From the NCBI GenBank assembly GCA_002733605.1, contig NVWK01000001.1, positions 179,250 to 222,626 on the forward strand: 43,377 bases of DNA, read 5' to 3'. Both the position numbers and the translations under genes were made by a program. The stretch comes from Robiginitomaculum sp. (GTDB lineage Bacteria; Pseudomonadota; Alphaproteobacteria; Caulobacterales; Maricaulaceae). Of the stretch, positions 36,833 through 43,377 are shown one piece after another. The notes beneath the pieces were generated by a model, which saw nothing but the letters and a program-made list of their open reading frames with translations, made no database searches and was not told where the DNA came from. Position 1 is the first letter of the stretch. Each line of letters starts with the position of its first letter.

Positions 36833-37639
36833 TCAAGTTGATAAAAACCGTACCTCTCCACTAAAAAGCCTAACAGCACTTAATTTTCCTGTCATATATG
36901 CACCTGTATCCAGGCCGATTCTGCGTCCATCCCATACGGGTTTTATTTCAGGAGTATGCCCATGCACAATAATATAGGGCAAATGCTTTCGGCTTTGTAT
37001 GAAGCGGTCCCTTATCCAAAGAAACTCACCTTCGGTTTGCTCATCAATCGGCATATTAGGATCAACACCGGCATGGACAAACATAAACGGCCCATCAATC
37101 CAATACGGTTTCAAAGAGTTCATAAAATCCAGATGGCTTTGAGGGAGTGCCGCTGCAAACGCCCGATTTACATCCTCCCAAGCCTGCAAATCATTACGCT
37201 GCACGGGAACATTTACACCATAGGACACAAGTGTTTCAATGGCCCCATGCTCACTCCACTGCACCCCAACTGTCGGGTCTTCCAAAAATTTCAAAGCTGT
37301 CTGCTCATGGTTACCCTTTAAAAACACACGGTTGAGGCCAACTGCAGGTAAAGACAGTAAACACTCAATAACCTCCCTAGACTGTAGCCCACGGTCAATA
37401 TAGTCCCCCAAGAATACAATCGTAGGCACCAACTCCGCAGACACGTGCCCTCTCACAGCATCAATATCGGATGCGATTATACCTAGCAATTGCTCTAATA
37501 GATCACATCGACCATGCACGTCACCAATAGCATACGTCAGCCCCGTATATGCCTTAAGATCAAATCTTCTGGACACATTTGGTTTTTTTTCTTTAAACTT
37601 AAACAATCTCATAACCTGTATAATATACCTGAAAGACAT
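36833..37639 (-). CDS. PPP-family serine/threonine protein phosphatase
   Basis: A 268-residue metallophosphatase. The three PPP signature motifs are in order: GDVHGR (AIGDVHGRCDLLEQLL), GDYIDRG (VFLGDYIDRGLQSREV) and GNHE (LKGNHEQTALKF), followed by VHGHTP near the end. An ATG at 37612 (MRLFKFKEKK) is an alternative start. It is a cytoplasmic enzyme removing phosphate from Ser/Thr, or in some bacterial members Tyr. It lies 50 bases upstream of the OPX gene in the export operon. Location suggests it counters the Wzc-type kinase, filling the usual slot of the LMW tyrosine phosphatase; that role is inferred. Confidence 0.93.
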   Translation of the reverse strand: MSFRYIIQVMRLFKFKEKKPNVSRRFDLKAYTGLTYAIGDVHGRCDLLEQLLGIIASDIDAVRGHVSAELVPTIVFLGDYIDRGLQSREVIECLLSLPAVGLNRVFLKGNHEQTALKFLEDPTVGVQWSEHGAIETLVSYGVNVPVQRNDLQAWEDVNRAFAAALPQSHLDFMNSLKPYWIDGPFMFVHAGVDPNMPIDEQTEGEFLWIRDRFIQSRKHLPYIIVHGHTPEIKPVWDGRRIGLDTGAYMTGKLSAVRLFSGEVRFLST

Positions 37640-37696
37640 TAATACATTGGGTTGCGAGCGCCTAAAAATTCAGCTTTATCAAACAGATTTATTTTA

Positions 37697-39031
37697 TCAG
37701 ATACGATTGGCGTTTGAACGTATATACCGTATGGAAATGCCGTGCCCAATCCCGAGCATCCATGCATATGCGAGCATAACAACAGGGATTTCAAGTGCAT
37801 AGTCAAAGAGACCATGCAATCCCACCAAAAGAGAAACACAAAGGATAGCAAGGCAGTATGTTTTGTAACGTCGCGCTCTCAGCGCACCCTGAAAAACCTT
37901 TACGAGGATATATATAAAAACCCCACTCAACACCGCGACACCAACAATGCCCACCTGAAGTAGCCATTGCAAAAAAACATTGTGCACCGCCTTCACCTTA
38001 TCAACCGCCATATTATTCTCAGGTGTTGTTAGCAGGAACTTCGCCTGTTCAAGACTTCCAAGACCATGCCCAAACCAAGGTTCTAACAAAAAGGCCTGCC
38101 ACGAAGCTTCAATCATCTTGCTACGGTACTCAAAATCAGAAAATACATTCTCATAACGCGCGCCCGCCAATCCACCAGATAAATTCCAAAAATATAAAAT
38201 CAGAACAGAAGAACCCGCTACAAACAACACCTTGCCCCATAAATGGCCTTGCATTTCTCCTCTATGCTTTAATACCTGTTGCAATAAAACCCATATACCG
38301 AAGACCGTTGCCGACAAAGCTGTACTGGCAATGCCCGCTCGCGATGCCGTCAACAACAAACAGATGGCCGAAAAAAGGCAAACAACAACGGCTAAAGATG
38401 TTTTTTCAAACACTTCAAAAAAAAGAAACAGTCCTGCAGAGTTTGATGACGAGGTTTGCATTCGCCAACCACGAAAAAAAACTGATGCCGATATCAAAAA
38501 AACAAGTCCCAAAAATGTAGCCGCCGTATTACTCGATAAAAACGGCCCCGTTAGCCGGGTATTATGATACGGTTTTTGCAAACCCAAAACTGTATCCGGA
38601 GTAACAATGTGTTGTAAAAAGGCCAATGTAGAGAACAAGAAACCCAAGACCAAAAACAACCATAGAGCCGATTTCAAACGATTACTATTTTGCCCCGCAT
38701 ATTGCCCCAATCCAAAAATACCGATTGCAGACAACAGCATTAGATACTCGTCTTCAGCCCCAATTGTCCGGCCTGTTTTAAAGCTCAACGCCGTAAAAAC
38801 ACTCCAAACAATGAGCATGAAACTGACCAGCGGACTAAACCTAACATCCCGAAAAACAAGTATAGAAACAAGAACACAAACAAGAGCAAGCATCGATATG
38901 ACGAGCGAAGAAGCTCTTGCATCCGCCCCGAACAAAAGCATCCCGCAAGATAAAACAAGAAGGACGCAGAATGTTGGTACATTCTCAAGAGCCAGTATCT
39001 TTTTTCGAGAGGTTGTTCTATCCGGCCCCAA
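37697..39031 (-). CDS. O-antigen ligase/polymerase-family membrane protein
   Basis: A 444-residue polytopic protein with about 11-12 membrane segments and the Wzy_C/O-antigen-ligase signature. Before the last helices there is a periplasmic loop (WFGHGLGSLEQAKFLLTTPENNMAVDKVKAVHNVFLQWLLQVGIVG), where H-N-x-x-L-Q…G-I-x-G is the conserved block. It could polymerise repeat units or ligate the chain to an acceptor. The other Wzy candidate (21956-23272) lacks this signature, so one may be the polymerase and this one the ligase, or they may serve two polymers. It heads the downstream part of the export operon, 57 bases before the phosphatase gene. Confidence 0.88.
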   Translation of the reverse strand: MGPDRTTSRKKILALENVPTFCVLLVLSCGMLLFGADARASSLVISMLALVCVLVSILVFRDVRFSPLVSFMLIVWSVFTALSFKTGRTIGAEDEYLMLLSAIGIFGLGQYAGQNSNRLKSALWLFLVLGFLFSTLAFLQHIVTPDTVLGLQKPYHNTRLTGPFLSSNTAATFLGLVFLISASVFFRGWRMQTSSSNSAGLFLFFEVFEKTSLAVVVCLFSAICLLLTASRAGIASTALSATVFGIWVLLQQVLKHRGEMQGHLWGKVLFVAGSSVLILYFWNLSGGLAGARYENVFSDFEYRSKMIEASWQAFLLEPWFGHGLGSLEQAKFLLTTPENNMAVDKVKAVHNVFLQWLLQVGIVGVAVLSGVFIYILVKVFQGALRARRYKTYCLAILCVSLLVGLHGLFDYALEIPVVMLAYAWMLGIGHGISIRYIRSNANRI

Positions 39032-39087
39032 TCTGCTCTCCCAAAATTTACATAGTAATCGCTAAAAAACAAATAGATTTAATAAAC

Positions 39088-39113
39088 AAAAAAAAGGCCA
39101 CGAAACCGTGGCC
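39088..39113 (-). terminator. Rho-independent terminator after the glycine-rich protein gene
   Basis: On the minus strand GGCCACG pairs with CGTGGCC across a four-base loop (hairpin 39096-39113), followed by eight T. It lies 24 bases after the stop of the gene at 39137-39604 and before the start of the O-antigen ligase gene, so it separates the small gene from the export operon. Confidence 0.85.
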
Positions 39114-39136
39114 CCTATTACGAATTTCTAAGGATT

Positions 39137-39604
39137 CTAGTAGTCGGAACCGCCGCCGCCGCCGCCGCCGGGAGGCGTACCAACAGGGGCACCATTTCCG
39201 CCCGTATTACCACCACCTTGAACACCGGAGCCATTTGTCCCCCCTCCGGAGCCATCTGTTGTTCCATTTCCGTCATTGGATGTATTATTTGAGACCGACG
39301 TCAACGCGCCAACGGCCGCCGAGTTTCCAGACGTCTGAGCAGATTGAACAACAACCGTCAAAGCTGCCGTAACAACGGCTTCACTCGCAGTTGACTGCGC
39401 CAATACATTCTGAACGGCAGCCTGAATTTCAGCTTCCGTAGCATCAGCACCCAGCGCGTCTACAGCAGACTGAATTTGAGCAGCAAGCGCCGTAACTTCT
39501 GCGCTAGGAACAGATTCCTGAGCAACAGCAGATTGTGAAAACATCATCGACGGTGCACCTAACACTGCCAAAGAAACGAAACATGTAGAAAGTAGCTTTT
39601 TCAT
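39137..39604 (-). CDS. Secreted glycine-rich protein of unknown function
   Basis: A 155-residue protein with a signal peptide (MKKLLSTCFVSLAVLGAPSMMFSQSAVA). The mature part is an Ala-rich helical segment (about 36-100) that contains evenly spaced AAxQ motifs. A Gly/Asn/Thr/Ser-rich tail (about 105-155) ends in seven glycines and SDY. The glycine run is encoded by a CCG repeat (39150-39170). The start has a GGGGTAAGG upstream and a strong terminator follows, so it is its own unit. I recognise no family. Extracellular or periplasmic location, perhaps associated with the polymer, is inferred. Confidence 0.75.
   Translation of the reverse strand: MKKLLSTCFVSLAVLGAPSMMFSQSAVAQESVPSAEVTALAAQIQSAVDALGADATEAEIQAAVQNVLAQSTASEAVVTAALTVVVQSAQTSGNSAAVGALTSVSNNTSNDGNGTTDGSGGGTNGSGVQGGGNTGGNGAPVGTPPGGGGGGGSDY
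39150..39170. repeat. (CCG)7 trinucleotide repeat
   Basis: Seven CCG units, encoding the glycine run near the end of the secreted protein. Slippage would change the glycine number without shifting the frame. Confidence 0.8.
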
Positions 39605-39863
39605 ATCGCCTTACCCCTAATTTAAGGAGCATCCTTGTTTAAAATATATAATCCAAACACGTATAGTGACGATCACATAAAGAGTCAACGTAACGAACGT
39701 ATATTTCATGGGTATAGACACTTCTCCTTGTTTTAACACCATTTTCCCCGAATACGTGCAAAACCCGAACCTGTCTCCCCCCTCGGAACCCTTTTCGGCC
39801 TACAAAAAGTCCACGTCCCCAATCCTTTAGCAACTTACGGCATTATATGGTGTGTAGCAATCC

Positions 39864-41585
39864 TCAACCTAGCTGTTGTAGGTCTTTTCTCGTCGCCAAC
39901 ATTCTGTTGAGACGTCCTCCCCACAACATAAAGCAGCCCCCGACTGTAAACCCAAGGAACAAAGACAGAGCAAGCTGCCCCCAATATGACCATAAATGTG
40001 CGCGAACACGGTAAGATTCGGGCTGCACGGCCATGACAACAGGGCTAGTTTTTGCTGGAATGTCCATATGCATGTTAGCTAATAGAATTTGTTTTGCCGT
40101 CAATTCAACTTTCGGCACAATTGCATATATATTCTCGCCTAAACTTGCAGTTTTCGCCCCCTGAGCTGGCCCAAACACTGTCATGCCCACAAGACGCGTA
40201 TTGTTCTCTCCTAAAGACATATTTTCAAATGTATTGACTGTCTTTGCCAACGAGTCTTTTGCCAGATCGCCCTCTGCCAGAGACCCTATAGCTTGACCAG
40301 ATACCTCGCCCTGCAAACGTCCTTGCAACGTCTTATTTCCCTGTGCAGGCTTGTATTTAGTCATTTTTCGCACCGTTTTTTGGTGCGGGTATGCCGCGTC
40401 CAGACTTGGGCGATATGTATTAAGAGCCACTTTAGGGGTTGGGTTTTTCGGAACAAAGTTTTGTGCCACCTGCACTGATTTTTCCCGTACTCGAGGGCTT
40501 CCCCTATGGTCTACGGTTGGGTTTTGGGTAGACCGCGCTTTCGGCACATTTTGCCCGTGTTGCTGCGCCGTCAATTTAACAGCGACTGTTGGCAAAGTAT
40601 CTTCGCGCAAAACGCGGGGTGGTTTTTTGTCAGCAAGCTGTTTCATTGCCGGCACCTTCGGACGTACCGCATCCCGATCACGGGCAAATATTTGCGGCCC
40701 CACTTCCAAATCCGGGCTATCGAGGTGTCCAGACACAACACTTGCTGGAACAGCGCCCTGCGCAGGTGATTCAATAGGTGCTGGCAACAGTGCCGCCTTA
40801 ACATTTTGTTGAGGCGCAACAATGACTTTGTTTTCAGCAACGAGGAAGCGCTCGGCATCAGACCTTGGAGGCACATATGATCCATCGTCTAAACGCGCCC
40901 CTTTTAAGCCCTTTAAAGACTTACATATTTTCACGCCCGGCACATACCAGTACCGCGATGTCCCGCGAAAAGATTTGAAAATACCCGCAAGTCGTTCATT
41001 ATCCTGAATAACAGGACCGCCAGACATGCCCTTCATGGCAAATCCTTCCACAGCAGAATACTTTGATTTCCTATCGCGTACCGTCACGCCCTGGGAAACA
41101 ACTTTTTGCTTGGATCCTTCTGGATACCCCGTCAAAGACACGTGTCGGCCTTTTGGAATTTTTTGACAATTCAGTTGTCGAAAATCCAGGCCCGATCCCA
41201 AAACGGCCAAGTCAATTGAAGGGTCACTATGGGTAACTTTGAAAGTTTTCTTCCCTATATAAACAATGCTACACCCCTCGACAACATGATAGGCTGTGAG
41301 AACTGTTTTGTCGTTTAAGATCGTAGCCGTGCCAACCTTCCAGCCCTGTCGATCTTTACGAATACATAAAATACGTTCCGCACGAACAGGCTCGACACTT
41401 GAAAAATTTGACTCACCAATATGGCGATAATCCGCATAACTCTCAGTCGGCAAAGACAATGAGGTAGCGGTTAATACAGCAACCATCAAAGCCTTGTATG
41501 GACGCGCAGCAAAGCACGTCGTGCGATTATACTTTAGAGCATACGATACCGGTCGCTGACTCGCCAGCGTGCTTCTCTTGTTCAT
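39864..41585 (-). CDS. Trypsin-like serine protease with long variable linker and C-terminal membrane anchor
   Basis: A 573-residue protein. A long N-terminal signal (hydrophobic core LMVAVLTATSLSLP at about 33-46) exports it. An S1/DegP-type protease domain follows (about 65-225), with catalytic His100 (LTAYHVVEG), Asp125 (SIDLAVLG) and Ser188 (KGMSGGPVIQ). From about 235 to 520 the sequence is low-complexity, rich in Lys, Pro, Gln and Val, without known domains. A membrane helix (about 535-555: ALSLFLGFTVGGCFMLW) ends in a basic tail, so the C-terminus is probably cytoplasmic. No PDZ domain is visible. Substrate unknown; processing of envelope proteins near the EPS machinery is possible. 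Confidence 0.85.
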   Translation of the reverse strand: MNKRSTLASQRPVSYALKYNRTTCFAARPYKALMVAVLTATSLSLPTESYADYRHIGESNFSSVEPVRAERILCIRKDRQGWKVGTATILNDKTVLTAYHVVEGCSIVYIGKKTFKVTHSDPSIDLAVLGSGLDFRQLNCQKIPKGRHVSLTGYPEGSKQKVVSQGVTVRDRKSKYSAVEGFAMKGMSGGPVIQDNERLAGIFKSFRGTSRYWYVPGVKICKSLKGLKGARLDDGSYVPPRSDAERFLVAENKVIVAPQQNVKAALLPAPIESPAQGAVPASVVSGHLDSPDLEVGPQIFARDRDAVRPKVPAMKQLADKKPPRVLREDTLPTVAVKLTAQQHGQNVPKARSTQNPTVDHRGSPRVREKSVQVAQNFVPKNPTPKVALNTYRPSLDAAYPHQKTVRKMTKYKPAQGNKTLQGRLQGEVSGQAIGSLAEGDLAKDSLAKTVNTFENMSLGENNTRLVGMTVFGPAQGAKTASLGENIYAIVPKVELTAKQILLANMHMDIPAKTSPVVMAVQPESYRVRAHLWSYWGQLALSLFLGFTVGGCFMLWGGRLNRMLATRKDLQQLG

Positions 41586-42055
41586 ACTACCATCACCATT
41601 TCAACAGCACTCTAACGGCGCTTGTTTCTATGGCCCCTAGGTAGCTTCGAATGTTTAAATATTGGTATAAACCCAGTAATAGTGGGCTTTATGGTTATCA
41701 AATCCACCTATTTTATGGTTACCAAATTCTATCTTTATTCGTTTGAAAATGGAGGCAATTCCCCACGGACTCCCGTAAAACCGTACTCTTTACAAATAAA
41801 TGAACCGATCCGAATACACCTGCCCTCTTGTGGCATAAAATAACGATGTGAAGGAATTCAACATTATAAAACAAGAAGCACCCGACATTGCGCGCATCAA
41901 GATTGGAATGTTCACAAAATAGGCACTCCAAAGACATGATAGCTCATTAGGTGTGAAAGCCCATGGACATATAAAGGTGGGCATATAAAGAAAGGCTTAC
42001 AAAACATGGCCGAAGACCACAAAACAAATTAACAACAATGTTCAAGAGTATAGTG
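41586..42055. other. Gene-poor stretch after the protease gene
   Basis: About 470 bases with no convincing gene. Two short overlapping minus-strand frames (41719-41937 and 41790-41984) lack ribosome sites and family features. The promoter of the protease gene must lie near 41590-41650. I see no mobile element here. Confidence 0.45.
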
Positions 42056-42265
42056 TTAAGCGAGAATATGCCGCCTTGAAGCAATCTTCACGATCTCAAG
42101 CACGCCTAAATAAAGACAAGCCATTAAGCAAAAAAACAGGCCAGCTTTCTGCATTCCAAAAAGCGCAAAAATCGAAGCATATAACAATAACGAGCCTGTC
42201 ACAGACACTTGCAAACAAATTAGCATCTTATGAGGTTTTGAATATTCAGACGTTACATACGTCAT
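42056..42265 (-). CDS. Putative small two-helix membrane protein
   Basis: A 69-residue frame with AGAAGG six bases before the ATG and two hydrophobic helices (LICLQVSVTGSLLLYASIFALF and AGLFFCLMACLYLGVLEIV) ending in a basic tail (KIASRRHILA). The ribosome site and topology argue for a real gene, but no family is recognised and the neighbourhood is gene-poor. Expression evidence would decide. Confidence 0.45.
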   Translation of the reverse strand: MTYVTSEYSKPHKMLICLQVSVTGSLLLYASIFALFGMQKAGLFFCLMACLYLGVLEIVKIASRRHILA

Positions 42266-42361
42266 ACACGACCTTCTGTTACTGACACCTAATTGATATT
42301 AGTAAAACCGGAAGAAACCATTAACAGGACATTCGAGCCTCTAATATTTGCCTTTTTTAGC

Positions 42362-42414
42362 ATTTCCCCACACGAATCAGTTTCATCACTGTCCCATATT
42401 TCCCCACACAAATC
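42362..42414. repeat. Two direct repeats of a 17-mer (ATTTCCCCACAC-AATC)
   Basis: ATTTCCCCACACGAATC at 42362-42378 is repeated as ATTTCCCCACACAAATC at 42398-42414, one difference, 36 bases apart. Such spaced repeats occur at binding sites or near the ends of some insertion sequences, but no element is visible here. Confidence 0.5.
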
Positions 42415-42420
42415 CACCTC

Positions 42421-42702
42421 TTGAAAAGTGACTGGATAAACCACGACTATTATAAATGGCATTTGAGCGACCCCGCATATTTAGAAACGACGAGACTCGA
42501 TAGATTTTCCACTCTCTATTTATGGAAATCAAACTCATTTTTTGAAATTATAGGAGAATATACTGTCAATCAGCGGCGTATTGGAACACTGACAAATGTT
42601 ATTGGGATTGCCCCCTCATATAGGCAGCTCCAACATCTCTCAATGTTGCGAGAATATAAACAAACGCCAAGAAAGCCTAAATTAAGTCCTACGCAGTATT
42701 GA
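42421..42702 (+). CDS. Doubtful 93-codon open frame
   Basis: A frame beginning at TTG with no ribosome site; an alternative ATG is not close by. The sequence (DWINHDYYKWHLSDPAYLET… GTLTNVIGIAPSYRQLQ) matches no family I know. It could be a remnant of a longer gene in this degenerate area near the tRNA, or chance. Confidence 0.2.
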   Translation: MKSDWINHDYYKWHLSDPAYLETTRLDRFSTLYLWKSNSFFEIIGEYTVNQRRIGTLTNVIGIAPSYRQLQHLSMLREYKQTPRKPKLSPTQY

Positions 42703-42824
42703 AAAGTTAAAGACAGCAGAGCATCTCACTGTTTGCCCCCACAAGGGGTGCAGTCCAGTAAGTACCCACCCCGGTAAGTCGCTCCACCGTCAAATGTGGA
42801 TTAGCAAGATAAATGGAATTAACA

Positions 42825-42838
42825 TTGATTTATATCAA
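42825..42838. promoter_or_regulatory. FNR/FixK/Anr box TTGATTTATATCAA
   Basis: A perfect match to TTGAT-N4-ATCAA. On the plus strand a TATAAA (42858-42863) lies 29 bases from its centre, close to class II spacing; a weaker -10 exists on the minus side. No coding gene follows closely in either direction. Confidence 0.6.
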
Positions 42839-42963
42839 TTTTAATCACGTCATAGCCTATAAACTCAGCGCAACAAGGAAAGCATCTGGTTGATCTTGTG
42901 GGGTAACAACCACACCCTCGCCCCGTTGCCGTTTGCTTGTTGCTGGATATAACAGGGGCGGCA

Positions 42964-42977
42964 TTGATCTACGTCAA
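42964..42977. promoter_or_regulatory. FNR/FixK-type box TTGATCTACGTCAA
   Basis: Matches TTGAT-N4-ATCAA at nine of ten defined positions (GTCAA in place of ATCAA). Its centre is 139 bases from the perfect box at 42825. Confidence 0.5.
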
Positions 42978-43265
42978 AGAAAGCGCAACAACGGGGCTGG
43001 TTATGCGTTGATGTGGGGCAACGCTTACCAATGGCCCAACGCTGTTGCAAAATCACCATGCAAGATGTGACGCAAACATGTCTGTGGAAATAATCACAGT
43101 GAGAAAGGCAACAGAGCAACTTGTAGCACCCCCACACTGGATCCAAACGCGACATAGCATTATCGAAAATGCCTGCCTTTAGAACACAAAGTATGAATAA
43201 ACGTACGGACGGAAAATTTCATTTTACAATTTATATAAATAAATCAACACATTAGATAAAGGCAA

Positions 43266-43356
43266 TGGCGGAGAAGAAGGGATTCGAACCCTCGATGGGC
43301 TTTTGACCCATACTCCCTTAGCAGGGGAGCGCCTTCGACCACTCGGCCACTTCTCC
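43266..43356 (-). tRNA. tRNA-Ser (anticodon GCT)
   Basis: On the minus strand the sequence starts GGAGAAGTGGCCGAGTGG, a serine-type acceptor and D-arm, has the anticodon loop CTGCTAA with anticodon GCT at 43320-43322, a long variable arm, and the T-arm GGTTCGAATCC, and ends CTTCTCC-G-CCA. The 7-bp acceptor stem pairs fully and CCA is encoded. Its 3' end faces the gene-poor stretch, a common place for island integration. Confidence 0.97.
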
Positions 43357-43377
43357 GAGCGGGTAAATGCCCCGTTT

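Larger units (their letters stand above)
42703..43265. other. Gene-poor stretch beside tRNA-Ser with FNR-type sites
   Basis: About 560 bases without a convincing gene. It contains two FNR/FixK-like boxes and several short GC-rich inverted repeats, for example CCCC-ACAA-GGGG near 42745. A cysteine-rich frame (42865-43155, minus) spans one of the boxes and has no good ribosome site. A small RNA under oxygen control is possible. Confidence 0.4.

Noticed and set aside
41719..41984. Two overlapping hydrophobic frames on the minus strand
   Set aside because: No ribosome sites, no recognised domain, and each is under 75 codons; treated as non-coding.
42865..43155. Cysteine-rich 96-codon frame on the minus strand
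   Set aside because: It has eleven cysteines, but no ribosome site and no family pattern, and an FNR-type box lies inside it. More likely regulatory or relic DNA.
1..43377. CRISPR arrays, phage lysogeny modules and toxin-antitoxin pairs
   Set aside because: I saw no regularly spaced repeats, integrase, capsid or terminase genes, nor a convincing toxin-antitoxin pair anywhere in the window.

Overview
The window looks like chromosomal DNA of a marine-type alphaproteobacterium, most likely near the Hyphomonadales/Maricaulales (inference only). The reasons are a Caulobacter-type TonB-dependent receptor with a beta-propeller phytase, a spike-base/spike-fibre gene pair of the kind carried by alphaproteobacterial gene transfer agents (GTAs), and moderately AT-rich coding sequence. 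No rRNA or species marker is present, so the placement is tentative.

Region 1 (1-4593, minus strand) is a phosphate-acquisition block: TonB receptor, phytase lipoprotein and the 5' end of a PhoU-like gene, with Pho-box-like sequences before the receptor and before phoU. A small membrane protein gene follows. Region 2 (4794-7547) holds an IS3-family element with 32-bp inverted repeats, a GAG target duplication and a frameshifted orfB. It sits directly upstream of the GTA-type head-spike pair (GhsA-like, GhsB-like). Region 3 (7654-10852, plus strand) is a sulfate-activation operon. Its first gene fuses a small HTH-like domain to CysD, and three copies of the palindrome TGGGATATATCCCA lie before and at its start. 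The second gene is a CysN-CysC fusion, so the operon should make PAPS.

Region 4 (10975-39031) is a large Wzx/Wzy-type exopolysaccharide or capsule locus, almost all on the minus strand. Precursor genes would supply UDP-Gal, UDP-GlcA, UDP-GalA, UDP-Xyl, GDP-Man, GDP-ManA and Kdo-8-phosphate. Assembly genes include an ExoY-type initiating transferase, two GT4 glycosyltransferases, a flippase, two polymerase/ligase-like proteins, a heparinase-like lyase, an AlgI-like MBOAT acyltransferase with an SGNH partner, and an acyltransferase-3. Export genes are a short Wza-type OPX protein, an outer-membrane beta-barrel protein and a Wzc-type tyrosine autokinase, with a PPP-family phosphatase upstream. 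The SGNH gene is broken at a G10 tract exactly where a one-base change would restore the frame, which is the hallmark of phase variation. Decayed pieces of a kdsD-like gene and of a glycosyltransferase, and a solitary IS end, show that the locus has been remodelled.

Region 5 (39137-43377) has a glycine-rich secreted protein, a membrane-anchored trypsin-like protease, a gene-poor stretch with two FNR/FixK-type boxes, and tRNA-Ser(GCT) at the edge. Taken together, the window couples envelope-polymer synthesis with possible sulfation, switchable acylation and a GTA spike that in Rhodobacter capsulatus binds the capsule.
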